From contig NZ_JARQZP010000007.1 in the NCBI RefSeq assembly GCF_029589055.1, positions 1,240,001 through 1,304,000 of the forward strand: DNA of 64,000 nt, given 5' to 3'. A program made the translations under genes and the position numbers. The notes beneath the pieces were generated by a model. The model was not told where the DNA came from. It saw only the letters and a program-made list of their open reading frames with translations, and ran no database searches. The stretch is from Vibrio hannami. GTDB lineage: Bacteria > Pseudomonadota > Gammaproteobacteria > Enterobacterales > Vibrionaceae. The stretch's first letter is position 1. Each line of letters opens with the position of its first letter. Of the stretch, positions 42,898 to 52,399 are shown piece after piece.

Positions 42898-43998
42898 TTA
42901 ACCCCGTTTTAAAAGTCTTTCAGCAAACATTTCTGTTTTAAACATTTTTGATACTTCAACTGGCGAACTGTTGCTTTTTAGCGCTATACACCGATTGATC
43001 ATTTCAGGTAAGTCATCAGTTTCATCATAATGATAGCCACTTTTTCCCTCTATCACCGCTTCGCTACCGCCACCGGCCTTCGGGGAAATTGAAGGTAAGC
43101 CAAAAGCTGCGGCTTCAATATAAACCAAACCGAAAGCTTCAATCTCTGAGAGCAACCAAAAACAATCTGACGACTTGTAAAAATACCCTAGTGATTTTCT
43201 TGGTATCTTACCGACAATAGTAATATTATCTGAAAGTTGTAGCTCTGAAATGCGACTTTCCAGCAAAGGTAAATCAGCACCATCACCCACAATAATCCAG
43301 TGATACATATTGTTAAGTTGAACCAACTTATTAAATTCACTTAACATTTTAAAATACCCTTTGCTTTTAATTATCCTTCCTACACTCAGAAGTATGATTT
43401 TATTTTTTAGCCTCTTAAACACATGTGTATGATCCTCTCCTCCTTTTAGCTCTGATGAATCAATACCTACGTAATCGGCACTAAGTCTGGGAATAACGTT
43501 CTCTTTTATGTCTAGAGGCAAATAGTTTAAGAATTCATTATAGTTGTACTCACTTACCGCTACTATTTTACCTACCTTGCTTATTGCCCTTGTATAATTC
43601 GACTTATAATTGAAAACAAAGTGTTTTTTACTTTTGTTTGAATAGAAAAACTTCGAATCTTTACCATGTATAATCATTACGCATTTACTAAGGGTATCAT
43701 CATCAAAAAAACGCCCCGCTAAGTATGCTGAAACCTGATCATTTAGAATAATAAAGTCATATTTATGAAGGTTAATTACTATTTTCAGATAGTAATAATA
43801 GTAAAGTACCCAAACAAAGGTATATCTGGGGACCTGGATATGCCTGATTCCCTCTTCTTGTTTTGAACGATCACCCGTTAACAGAGTCACCTCTTTGTTA
43901 TTTAAAGAAAAATCCCGAACCAATTTATGTGCAACAGTACCCGTCCCCCCTCCATTTGGTGGATACTCATCACTAAATATCAGTATCGAATCATTCAT
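42898..43998 (-). CDS. Glycosyltransferase family 4
   Basis: A 366-residue GT-B enzyme. The N-terminal loop DEYPPNGGGTGTVAHKLVRDF is acceptor-side. The C-terminal Rossmann domain has LLSVGRIIKSKGYFKML near 205 and SEIEAFGLVYIEAAAFGLPSI near 290, the donor-phosphate motif. The GGCGGTAG-like string inside this gene at about 43061-43071 simply encodes AGGGSEAV and is not an ops site. A gap of 21 bp separates it from the upstream flippase. Donor unknown. Confidence 0.9.
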   Translation of the reverse strand: MNDSILIFSDEYPPNGGGTGTVAHKLVRDFSLNNKEVTLLTGDRSKQEEGIRHIQVPRYTFVWVLYYYYYLKIVINLHKYDFIILNDQVSAYLAGRFFDDDTLSKCVMIIHGKDSKFFYSNKSKKHFVFNYKSNYTRAISKVGKIVAVSEYNYNEFLNYLPLDIKENVIPRLSADYVGIDSSELKGGEDHTHVFKRLKNKIILLSVGRIIKSKGYFKMLSEFNKLVQLNNMYHWIIVGDGADLPLLESRISELQLSDNITIVGKIPRKSLGYFYKSSDCFWLLSEIEAFGLVYIEAAAFGLPSISPKAGGGSEAVIEGKSGYHYDETDDLPEMINRCIALKSNSSPVEVSKMFKTEMFAERLLKRG

Positions 43999-44019
43999 TT
44001 CTGACTCCCCTGGATTGTG

Positions 44020-45492
44020 TTACCTTCTTAAATTAGCCCGTAATAGCGGTCTTATGAATGTATCCAAAACAAATTTTGACTCCACATGACTCGTCGCACA
44101 TCTCATTGTAGATATCAATAATAATACGCCATAAATCACTGCCCCAATAACAATATTAAATAGTAACGATACAAAGTTATTAGAAACAATTATATTCAAA
44201 CCTACTAGATCGATAAACAAAATCATACATGATGAACATATTGCTGGTATTATCATTAACAGATGAAGATTTAAAATTGACAGAGGAATAAATCTGCGCA
44301 GAGTGAGCATCATAAGAATTAACACCATATAAGGGAACATCGCGCGTATTAATACGAAATCTAACAAATCCAGATCCAAAGAGAATAGGCAGATTAATAC
44401 AAAGACCAATGAAGTTATTGATTCAAAATAGAATTGTAGCCTTACCCTTCCTGTCAATGTAAATACCTCTGTATATATGCTTACCAGAATGCCTAGATAA
44501 GTCATTGGCAAAAACATAACGAATAGGCTCGCAGACTCTAGCCATTTATCTCCAAAAACAACACTAATTATATCTTGAGCCAAGTACGTTCCCCCAAACA
44601 CAATTGGGATATATATACAGTTAATTGAATATATGTATTTGTTTAACTTTGATATCAACTCTTCTGGCTTAGGTATATATTCTGACAAACTGGGATATAG
44701 CACTCGTTTTATCGGTTCGATGAAAATAGAAGATGGCAACCTGGCAGTATCTAATGAAAAGTTATACAAACCTAAATCCTGAGTGGAGAAATTTTTGCCA
44801 ATCATGATCTTATCTGCTGCCGTTTTTACATATGATACGATTCCCTTTGCAAGTATCCATTTAGTAAAGGACCACTGATCGTTAAAATTGTTTACTTCAA
44901 ATCTTAATCTATGCCTCACAATAAACTGTGTTCCGATAGCATAGATACCACTGTGTATCACCTCGCCAATTATCACCCCAAAGTAATTCTGGTATTTTAT
45001 TGTTATAAAAATCGAACTCGAGGTAGAGATGAGTTTAGCGAGAATCTCCAATAGGGTGAGTTTCGAGTAATTTAGTGATTTAACGTGCAGGTTTATCGCA
45101 GGAGATATCAGGCTTTGAAACACCAAAGACAACGACATTACTTTGAGAGCAAATGAAATCTCTGCAACCTCAAGCAAAACTGCTGCGGTATCAGAAGAGA
45201 CAAAAATCAAACCTGCCATAAGATTTCTGGTAAAGAAATTTATTGTCCAGGCATTGTTTATATCGCTATCTGTTATTTTGCTTTTTCTGATGAGGTATTT
45301 TCCGCTACCTAACCCAGAGATTGCATTAAATAGCCCTTGAACGATAAAACATGCTGCAATGACACCAAAGTCATACTTATCAAGGTTCCTGGCAAGAACA
45401 ATAACAGAAAGGATGGACAATAAGCGTATTGCCCACGAACCAACAGTGATCCATAAGGATGCTTTAATGACTTTAATGGCTTTGTCAGTCAC
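44020..45492 (-). CDS. MOP-family polysaccharide flippase
   Basis: A 490-residue inner-membrane protein with about 12-14 hydrophobic segments. N-terminal VIVLARNLDKYDFGVIAACFI and LNLHVKSLNYSK are typical of the MurJ/Wzx-like lipopolysaccharide flippases, and ADKIMIGKNFSTQDLGLYNFS lies near 225. It starts with a GTG that shares one base with the upstream GT2 stop. Probably exports the lipid-linked region 4 glycan. A second flippase (50830) in the same operon is unusual. Confidence 0.88.
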   Translation of the reverse strand: MTDKAIKVIKASLWITVGSWAIRLLSILSVIVLARNLDKYDFGVIAACFIVQGLFNAISGLGSGKYLIRKSKITDSDINNAWTINFFTRNLMAGLIFVSSDTAAVLLEVAEISFALKVMSLSLVFQSLISPAINLHVKSLNYSKLTLLEILAKLISTSSSIFITIKYQNYFGVIIGEVIHSGIYAIGTQFIVRHRLRFEVNNFNDQWSFTKWILAKGIVSYVKTAADKIMIGKNFSTQDLGLYNFSLDTARLPSSIFIEPIKRVLYPSLSEYIPKPEELISKLNKYIYSINCIYIPIVFGGTYLAQDIISVVFGDKWLESASLFVMFLPMTYLGILVSIYTEVFTLTGRVRLQFYFESITSLVFVLICLFSLDLDLLDFVLIRAMFPYMVLILMMLTLRRFIPLSILNLHLLMIIPAICSSCMILFIDLVGLNIIVSNNFVSLLFNIVIGAVIYGVLLLISTMRCATSHVESKFVLDTFIRPLLRANLRR

Positions 45493-46490
45493 TAGCCTTC
45501 ACCGATATCCTTATCTCTTATTACGAAAATAGATGCAGCCACTATATACATGAAATACATAAAATACTTAATAGTAAAATTCCATCCCAGTGCAGCCTTC
45601 GCCATCTTTGAAGCAAATTTATAGTCTCTATTTTTCATGGCTAAATCTGCCAAATCTTTATATGTGTAACTAACCTGCTTTCCTGCAAAATTTCGCAGAC
45701 TCTTATTGTTGTTTTCTATAATCAGTTTATTAAAAATTAAAATGCGTGATAGCTTCTTGTGATATTCGGACATCTTCGTCGTTATGTTAACGTCTTTGGA
45801 CTTATCCGGGATGTTATGTCGGCTCACAACCGTGTCCAGGTATATGATGTTTTTCGTTTTTGCAGCTAACCTATGAAACAGTTCAAAATCTTCTTCATAA
45901 GAAAGGGAAGAAGCAAAACCTCCAGATTGATTCAGGAACGCTAGAGAGTAGATTGTAGAATTTAAATGGGGGAACCCTCCATTACGATAAAAATAGTTCA
46001 CATCTACACTATAAGCCTTATCGCTTACCTGTCTGGCACTAGGTATGAGTAAATCTCGTTTGAACCATGAATCTCTTACCTGTTCGCCATCAGAAGACAC
46101 GGCACTTTGATCCCCAAACAAGATATCCACTTTTTGTTTTTTTAGTATTTCCGTTGCTCTTGATAGGTAATTAATGTCCGTCCACTCATCATCGTCATCA
46201 CAAAATGCTACGTACTTACCTTTAGCAACCGAGATTCCCACATTTCTAGCTGTTGACGGGCCTAGTCCAACTTCTAGAGAATTGTTCAAATCTAAGTATG
46301 TGATTTGACTTTTTATCTCTGAAAACAGTTGTTGATACTCTGATATCAATTCTGCAGAAGAGCCATTGTTTACAACAATCACTTCTTTCGAAGTGCTGCT
46401 CTGTAAAAGAACTGACTTAACTGCCCGAAGAGCCAGTTCAGGCCTGTTACAAGTTGCAATTACTACACTAAATAAAGCTGAGTCAGACAT
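45492..46490 (-). CDS. Glycosyltransferase family 2
   Basis: A 332-residue GT-A enzyme: FSVVIATCNRPELALRAVKSVLLQ at the start, NNGSSAELI near 42, CDDDDEWTD near 95 (metal-binding DxD), NSTIYSLAFLNQSGGF near 175, and YEEDFELFHRLA near 200. A C-terminal hydrophobic stretch (YFMYFMYIVAASIFVI) may anchor it to the membrane. It adds a sugar to the region 4 glycan; the donor cannot be told. Confidence 0.9.
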   Translation of the reverse strand: MSDSALFSVVIATCNRPELALRAVKSVLLQSSTSKEVIVVNNGSSAELISEYQQLFSEIKSQITYLDLNNSLEVGLGPSTARNVGISVAKGKYVAFCDDDDEWTDINYLSRATEILKKQKVDILFGDQSAVSSDGEQVRDSWFKRDLLIPSARQVSDKAYSVDVNYFYRNGGFPHLNSTIYSLAFLNQSGGFASSLSYEEDFELFHRLAAKTKNIIYLDTVVSRHNIPDKSKDVNITTKMSEYHKKLSRILIFNKLIIENNNKSLRNFAGKQVSYTYKDLADLAMKNRDYKFASKMAKAALGWNFTIKYFMYFMYIVAASIFVIRDKDIGEG

Positions 46491-46507
46491 ATAAACCTTT
46501 GCTTAGA

Positions 46508-47257
46508 TTATGCTCGAAAGAATCTGTTAACTAACCACCCACAATGATGTTCAATTTTCTCTACTATAAAATCCTTCGGTAGTTGGTCGTATATACTTTC
46601 CGGTACTCGCATCTTATTGGTGTGTACTGCCGCTATACACTCGTCTTTGATCCCAATGAAGTGACCAAGTTCATTGGTCATATCCGATAATTCATTTGTC
46701 TTTATAACCAACATCCTTGATTCGGGGATAGCATCAAATATGATTTGGTACTGTTCAGAGTATTGCTTCAGATAGGCTGAAAGGGAGTAAAGCCCTTTTT
46801 CTTCTAAGCAAAACTCTTCTTCAGAATATCCTTGATGATGGCGAGACCAAATAAAGTCACGATAATCAGCCCATTCATCAGGTTTACGATTAAGATGAAA
46901 ATTGAGTCTTGAAGCTAACCAGGAATGCGGTTCTCTTACCGTAACTATGAATTTAGCTTTGGGAAACGCATCCATCAGAAATGGAGCCAGATAGCCTAAC
47001 GGATGAGAAGATTCCAGTTCGAGGTTTAACTTTCGGTCACGAGATATAAGCATTTCCCGGCATTTTTCTTTATTAATGCCCCCTGACAAATAATCCATAA
47101 CCATCTGTGTCGTTTGCTCAACGTTTGGTTCGTGAGCTGTTCTTAAGGCACCATTGTACATTTGCGCTATTGAAGTAGTTCCGGTCTTAGCAGCACCTAT
47201 GCAATAGATATGTGCCTTTCTGGTTCTTAATCGTCCAACATATTCTTTAAAATGCAT
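46508..47257 (-). CDS. Sulfotransferase-like protein
   Basis: A 249-residue P-loop protein. IYCIGAAKTGTTSIAQMYNG near residue 18 is the PAPS-binding loop, FIVTVREPHSWLASRLNF near 105 the 3'-phosphate site, and RMLVIKTNELSDM near 180 a further core strand. Overall length and spacing match bacterial sulfotransferases of surface glycans. The start overlaps the pyruvyltransferase gene by 11 bp. Third sulfotransferase of the window. Confidence 0.87.
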   Translation of the reverse strand: MHFKEYVGRLRTRKAHIYCIGAAKTGTTSIAQMYNGALRTAHEPNVEQTTQMVMDYLSGGINKEKCREMLISRDRKLNLELESSHPLGYLAPFLMDAFPKAKFIVTVREPHSWLASRLNFHLNRKPDEWADYRDFIWSRHHQGYSEEEFCLEEKGLYSLSAYLKQYSEQYQIIFDAIPESRMLVIKTNELSDMTNELGHFIGIKDECIAAVHTNKMRVPESIYDQLPKDFIVEKIEHHCGWLVNRFFRA

Positions 47258-48098
47258 TGATGGACTCCTCTACAAAAAGTGTTTCTTTAATTTCGTTCAG
47301 CTTATCCAACATGCGTTCCTGTCGCTCTTTCAGTACTGATTCCTTGCTCATCAAAAACTGACGACTATTGCTTAGTTTTAACAGCTTACGCTTTAACTGA
47401 ACGACCTTGATATTCTCTATCACCTTTTCTTTAAGGGTTGATTTTTCCTGCGGCCAAAGAGTCGGGACAGGAGTTAACTCGGCTTCAATGTTTAAAGAGC
47501 TAAACCAATCCTTCCATTTAAATGGAAAAATTTCAGGAGAAGTGCTTATCGGTAGCCAGGGGATTCGATACGAATCTGCCAGGATAGCGCCATGCATCGC
47601 AGAAGTAATTAGCTTGTCACTGTTCACGATTTGTTGGAGTACCAAATCTTCCTCATCAGAAGGAGAAATGTAATTCCATCCCATACTTTCAATGAGTTGC
47701 CTATATTTTGTCGAATCTATACCTGTATGAGGCATAAAAGAAATCGTCAAGGAAGTCTGTTTTTTCTTAGGCCTTAGACGGCTAATTAATATCCCTGGAT
47801 CAGAGATTATTTTTTTATCGCTGAGTTTAAACTTATCAGCGGTAAGTTTGCCTCTTACGAAATGGAACGCCCACCGACTGGTATCAATTGCACCTCCCCT
47901 ACCATAGCCTGCCCCGCTACCTAATATATGAAGCCTCTTTGCCTCAGGCAGGTTGTCATTTAGCACCGTCCCTATACCAACCAGTAGTTCGTCACTTCTA
48001 ACTTTATTTACCTTGTCTCCCAGCAGTTCACTCCAATACCAAACATTAAGCTCATCACCAATGTTTTTCTTCGTGCAAGGATGGACATGTATCCTCAT
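47247..48098 (-). CDS. Polysaccharide pyruvyl transferase family protein
   Basis: A 283-residue protein of the PS_pyruv_trans family, which places ketal pyruvate from PEP on sugar hydroxyls. Motifs: KKNIGDELNVWYWSELLGD near residue 10, HILGSGAGYG near 55, SDPGILISRL near 100, SAMHGAILADSYRIPW near 165 (conserved His loop). The last 50 residues are charged and probably coiled-coil. Coupled by 4-11 bp overlaps on both sides. A pyruvylated, sulfated glycan would be strongly acidic. Confidence 0.85.
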   Translation of the reverse strand: MRIHVHPCTKKNIGDELNVWYWSELLGDKVNKVRSDELLVGIGTVLNDNLPEAKRLHILGSGAGYGRGGAIDTSRWAFHFVRGKLTADKFKLSDKKIISDPGILISRLRPKKKQTSLTISFMPHTGIDSTKYRQLIESMGWNYISPSDEEDLVLQQIVNSDKLITSAMHGAILADSYRIPWLPISTSPEIFPFKWKDWFSSLNIEAELTPVPTLWPQEKSTLKEKVIENIKVVQLKRKLLKLSNSRQFLMSKESVLKERQERMLDKLNEIKETLFVEESINAF

Positions 48099-49069
48099 TC
48101 TGCTTCCTCATTCATGGACGGGTTTAAGCTGCCCGGTAGAAACGCTTCGCCTCCTGCGTCATTGATAAACCAATGCACGAAATCCACAGTGCGGTTTGCA
48201 AGCGCGTCGGCTTCATTTTTTGTCTCGGCATATGGCGTTTTTCCGGCCTTGATGCTAGGAGAGTGAAAAGAAAGAATAAACTCGTTTTGTCCGATTTTAA
48301 TTTGAGACTCCATTACTTGTTTCATCTGGGCCAGGTTAAAACCTTCGGGAGAAAGTCGGTATTTCCTGATACGAACTAGCTTTGCCAAAAGCCTGGTTAT
48401 CAGATTTGAGTTAATCTTATTGAAACTATTAGGGTGGCGATTTAAGTAATTCTGAATAAACGGTACCGAAGACAACACGGAACAAGTATGAGGAAGGTAC
48501 GTAAGTGCTCCTGACTGATATACCCGATTAGAGCATGCGCTAAAGTCAGGGCCTTCCTGGTGGCTGAAGTCACAGTAGGCGCTAATGCTTATGTCTATTG
48601 TATAGCGCAAATTTTCAAGTATTTGCGGCGTGTTTTTACCTATTCCATATCTTCCCGCAAGATAAGTTTGGGGCTGACTCCCTGTTTCAATCGCTATAGC
48701 GTCCGTCAACAATTTCAACTTACGGAGCTCCATTTCCTCACTGAGATTGCATGGATAAGAGTATGCGTTTTTTACTTCGTCGTTGTCATCTTCAAAAGGT
48801 GGGTTAACCCAGGGGTGCAAATGAGTGGCAAACTCTATCTTGTTGCCTGCCAGATGTTTGTATTTTTTTATTACCCGCTTTCCGCCTTGGCTGGTCGTAA
48901 ATGGGTAATCCATCGCTAGAGTGACCTTTCCATCATGGGATAGAATTTTATCAATAACACCTATCAGTTCATCACAATGGGTAACATTGGTGTTTGAACG
49001 ATAAAAACCAGAATCCCAGTCGAATTCTTCTTCCGCATGAATCACAACCGCCAGTTTAGGTGTACTCAT
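48095..49069 (-). CDS. Polysaccharide deacetylase-like protein (WalW-like)
   Basis: A 324-residue protein with a divergent carbohydrate-esterase-4 fold. VVIHAEEEFDWDSGFYRSN at the start replaces the usual DDG motif with an acidic EEEFDWD cluster. EFATHLHPWVNPPF near 75 supplies the His-x-His metal pair, TYLAGRYGIG near 115 an R-x-G region, and FILSFHSPSI near 265 the C-terminal His. It lacks a signal peptide. It resembles proteins labelled WalW in LPS clusters, whose chemistry I cannot specify. Overlaps both neighbours by 4 bp. Confidence 0.75.
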   Translation of the reverse strand: MSTPKLAVVIHAEEEFDWDSGFYRSNTNVTHCDELIGVIDKILSHDGKVTLAMDYPFTTSQGGKRVIKKYKHLAGNKIEFATHLHPWVNPPFEDDNDEVKNAYSYPCNLSEEMELRKLKLLTDAIAIETGSQPQTYLAGRYGIGKNTPQILENLRYTIDISISAYCDFSHQEGPDFSACSNRVYQSGALTYLPHTCSVLSSVPFIQNYLNRHPNSFNKINSNLITRLLAKLVRIRKYRLSPEGFNLAQMKQVMESQIKIGQNEFILSFHSPSIKAGKTPYAETKNEADALANRTVDFVHWFINDAGGEAFLPGSLNPSMNEEAE

Positions 49070-50823
49070 CCCCTGACCTCTCTAAATATTCCCAGAAGAC
49101 TAGTCACCGAACTCTCAATTTTTCGGTAACAGTCAGTTACTTTATTTAGGTCTCCTCCATAGGGATCTTCTATATCCGATGCAACTATCAGACTTTCGTC
49201 AACCAAATCAGCAGCACTAAAAGCATGGTTCACCCGGTAATAGGCCGAAAGCTTGTCTCTGTTTTTTGAATCAAAGTAGATGACAATATCCTGATCCTTT
49301 ATATCCAATTGTGTTAGCCACTTAGAGCTGTGGGTTGAAAGGTCATAGTTGAGAATTTTTGCCGCTTGTTGTGCTTTGTCCGGACTTTGTCTCGCTTCAT
49401 CCAGATGAAACCCAAAGGAATCGAACGACAGCTCCTGATATTGATCTGCAACGGCGTCAACACACGCCTGCGCAAATGGACTACGCATGATGTTTCCATA
49501 ACATACAAAAATAATTCGTCTGTTGGGGTTTGCTTTAAATAACTTTTTCAAGCTTCGCCTGGTGACATACCGCCGGACTTTAAGAAATAACCTGTTTTTC
49601 CTGAGAATGGATGCAAACAGAGAAGCCATCAATATAGAAATTTCCGCAAAGAATGGTTTGGGATCGTTTCGTTCAAAGCTATCTATAGACTCTATCGGTA
49701 GAAGTGCTCTGCCAATTTGTAGCAATCGAACCACAAGCCGGCCCGTTGCTGATAATGTATTGTTATCTCTTTTGTTTGCTTCAAATTCGCGTTTTATTTC
49801 ATATATATCTGCGATAAGCACACGAGCGTATGCCTTATCACGATAAGTCAGCACCGGATGAATAGTGACACCTCGTAGCAGATAATCTGCATAGAATCTG
49901 GGGAAATCGACACCAGCAAACACAGCCAAAGGCAGTGAACCCCAGAACCTCGCATTTACTTCAACCAGAATCCATTCATTTGTTTTCAGGTTACGGCGGT
50001 ACTCAAACATGGCGACTCCCGTAAGTCGCGTCTTCATACATACTGCTTCTGTGGCTTTAAACAGTGCGCTATCCAAAGGAATACTCATTCGATATGAACT
50101 TCCCCCACCTTGTTTAGGTTCAGCAACGCGAACATGAGCAAAAGCAGCGACAACCTGCCCTTCGATAGCCAGTACAGAGACCCCTTCCCCCTTCCCAATA
50201 AAAAATTCTTCTATCAGATATTCCTGGGGGTTATCTATGTACTTCCTGTACTCGTTAAACTCGTCTTCAGAGTGAACTATCTTCACCTTTTGCCGTTGAT
50301 TTAGCTTGCTTTCCTCAAAGGACTGTAAAGGCTTAACCACAAACATTTCACCATACTCACCCTTTAGCTGGTTGTAGTTAGCGGTGTAAAGATCCACCAG
50401 ACTACCTCTGGCGACAGGTACATCACACTCTATTGCGACTTGTTTTGTTTTCCACTTATCAAACAGGGCATCCAAGGCTTCCGGATTGGCTATAGCTAGT
50501 TTCGTGTGCTGTGGCATTCTGTCTTTAGCAGACCAGAGAGGATAAAGCGCTCGTTCATCACAAGGAATAACCAGGTCAAACTGATAACGTTCAATCAGGG
50601 CAATCACGTTATCCAGCCATTCAGCCTGACTGTATGCCTGATAGTTATAGTACTGAACTGATTTGATGTAGCGACTTTTCAGTGCGGGGCTCGTTTTATC
50701 ATAACAAACCACATGGACATGATAATTGGCCTTTCCCAGCGATCGTATAACCGACAAGAAGCTGCGCGTATCCTCCCCTAAAACAAGCACCGATGGTATG
50801 TCAGACACATTAAATCCCTTCAT
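49066..50823 (-). CDS. ATP-grasp ligase fused to a low-molecular-weight protein tyrosine phosphatase
   Basis: A 585-residue two-domain protein. Residues 1-330 form an ATP-grasp enzyme: VLVLGEDTRSFLSVIRSLG, VIPCDERALYPLW, FVVKPLQSFEESK, YLIEEFFIGKGEGVSVLA and LVEVNARFWGSLPLA with the Mg ligands. The last 150 residues are an LMW-PTPase with CX5R loop VCYGNIMRS at about 441 and the acid/base DPYGG near 553. LMW phosphatases of polysaccharide clusters (Wzb) reset BY-kinases, while ATP-grasp enzymes join a carboxylate to an amine. The ATG at 50823 is preferred; an in-frame GTG lies two codons upstream. I do not know this fusion as a characterised protein. Confidence 0.82.
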   Translation of the reverse strand: MKGFNVSDIPSVLVLGEDTRSFLSVIRSLGKANYHVHVVCYDKTSPALKSRYIKSVQYYNYQAYSQAEWLDNVIALIERYQFDLVIPCDERALYPLWSAKDRMPQHTKLAIANPEALDALFDKWKTKQVAIECDVPVARGSLVDLYTANYNQLKGEYGEMFVVKPLQSFEESKLNQRQKVKIVHSEDEFNEYRKYIDNPQEYLIEEFFIGKGEGVSVLAIEGQVVAAFAHVRVAEPKQGGGSSYRMSIPLDSALFKATEAVCMKTRLTGVAMFEYRRNLKTNEWILVEVNARFWGSLPLAVFAGVDFPRFYADYLLRGVTIHPVLTYRDKAYARVLIADIYEIKREFEANKRDNNTLSATGRLVVRLLQIGRALLPIESIDSFERNDPKPFFAEISILMASLFASILRKNRLFLKVRRYVTRRSLKKLFKANPNRRIIFVCYGNIMRSPFAQACVDAVADQYQELSFDSFGFHLDEARQSPDKAQQAAKILNYDLSTHSSKWLTQLDIKDQDIVIYFDSKNRDKLSAYYRVNHAFSAADLVDESLIVASDIEDPYGGDLNKVTDCYRKIESSVTSLLGIFREVRG

Positions 50824-50829
50824 GAGCAC

Positions 50830-52341
50830 TCACTTTGCGTTACCACTGACTTTTCGCAAAAACATTTTTCTTTGTATTTTTGTCGATACATAAATCATAA
50901 GGCTGTATATATTTTCATAATCGGGGGATACCCTCTTACACGCAATTGTTGCAACGATTATCAGAGGAACAAAAACGAACACCCCCAGCAGGATAAGCAG
51001 CATCAAACTGACATAAACCGGCACATCCAACATGCCTTCTGCCTGCTTTATACACCAATACATGATCACACCAGGTATGAGTGGTACAAAACACGTTAAA
51101 CACAACCTTATAAATCCCAGTCCCAGAACACGTTTGTAGATGACCATCAGCAAAGAGATAAACACCAGTACCAGCAATACCCTGAACTCCGTATAAACCA
51201 ACAGCTCAGACACCTGATTTTGATGAAGAAAATAGAAGCCTCCGATAATCAATGTGATCATCACACCATCCAGAGCCACCATATATTTCACCTTCGACAA
51301 GTTCACTAGCACCGTCTGCAGCGCAATATTCAAAGGCATCGACAGCATAAGTAAACTAAGTAAGCCAAGAATCGGGATTGCGGCCTGCCACTTCTCTCCC
51401 AACACAACTATAACTATCTGCTCTTGCAGAGCATAAATACCAATAGCTGAAGGGATCACCAGCAGATAAGTAACGGTTAGGTATTGAGCAACCTTATTTC
51501 TTAACTCATCTTTATCATCAGAGATTTTTGAGATACCCGAATAAAACGAACTGGTTGCGGGCGCTATCAGCTCTGTAAACGGTAGCCACGCAAACTCCTG
51601 ACTTACCCTGTAAGTACCTACGGCCTCACTTGGAAGATATCGCCCTAGCAATAGAGCATCGATTCGTGAACGTATGTAGCCAGTCGTAGTTGATATGACC
51701 ATCCATTGAGAAAATCCCCACTGTTCACGCCACTGAGTTACAGTCCACTGAGGCCGAAAGCTATGTATTCGATACGAACCCGCAACGGTCAAGATTTCAC
51801 TAGTCAAAAGACCCACAATCAACGCCCAGTAGTTTTGCAACCAAAATGCCAGAGTGATAGTGACCGGGAATACTGCAATTTTTACCCACACCGTCAAACG
51901 AGTTAAGGGTTTGTAGTTCAGTTCACGTTCATAAAGCGCAAGGCCAATATTCTTAAACGAGCCGATGATGGGAATTAAACTACTTACCAGAAGAACATTT
52001 CTTAATACTGGTTCGTTAGTGAAATCCGCGACCACACCGGACATCAAGGCAAGAATAAGAGCACAGATCAGTTTTAAAAAAATATTCAGAGACCAGGCAC
52101 TGTTGAGCAGTTCTGTTGTGCACTCTTTTGCTTTAATGACATATTTATCCGTTCCCACTTCGGAAAGCATCATAAAAAGTGCAAGAACTATCGTAGCAAG
52201 GGCTGCAATACCAAAATCTACGGGCTGCAAAATTCTAACCAGAATCAGCGTACTAACGACACCTATGGTTCGATTTATCCATTTAGCAACTAAATTCCAA
52301 AAATAACCTATCGCTATTTTCTGATTTAATTTCTCAGCCAC
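50830..52341 (-). CDS. MOP-family polysaccharide flippase
   Basis: A 503-residue inner-membrane protein with about 14 hydrophobic segments. It begins NQKIAIGYFWNLVAKWINRTIG, then TLILVRILQPVDFGIAALATI and VGTDKYVIKAKECTTELLNSAWSLN, typical of Polysacc_synt_3-type flippases (WzxC-like). RIDALLLGRYLPSEAVGTYRVSQEFA lies near 225. Followed at once by the ATP-grasp/phosphatase gene. Why this operon has two flippases is unclear; one may serve a second lipid-linked oligosaccharide. Confidence 0.9.
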   Translation of the reverse strand: MAEKLNQKIAIGYFWNLVAKWINRTIGVVSTLILVRILQPVDFGIAALATIVLALFMMLSEVGTDKYVIKAKECTTELLNSAWSLNIFLKLICALILALMSGVVADFTNEPVLRNVLLVSSLIPIIGSFKNIGLALYERELNYKPLTRLTVWVKIAVFPVTITLAFWLQNYWALIVGLLTSEILTVAGSYRIHSFRPQWTVTQWREQWGFSQWMVISTTTGYIRSRIDALLLGRYLPSEAVGTYRVSQEFAWLPFTELIAPATSSFYSGISKISDDKDELRNKVAQYLTVTYLLVIPSAIGIYALQEQIVIVVLGEKWQAAIPILGLLSLLMLSMPLNIALQTVLVNLSKVKYMVALDGVMITLIIGGFYFLHQNQVSELLVYTEFRVLLVLVFISLLMVIYKRVLGLGFIRLCLTCFVPLIPGVIMYWCIKQAEGMLDVPVYVSLMLLILLGVFVFVPLIIVATIACKRVSPDYENIYSLMIYVSTKIQRKMFLRKVSGNAK

Positions 52342-52399
52342 CAGATTAAACTCCCTTCAACCTGACTCTACATTTTTAAAGCATAGGTAAACTTTTGTA

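Noticed and set aside
43061..43071. A second GGCGGTAG ops-like string on the minus strand
   Set aside because: It lies mid-gene in a glycosyltransferase and encodes the ordinary AGGGSEAV loop; no JUMPstart context surrounds it.
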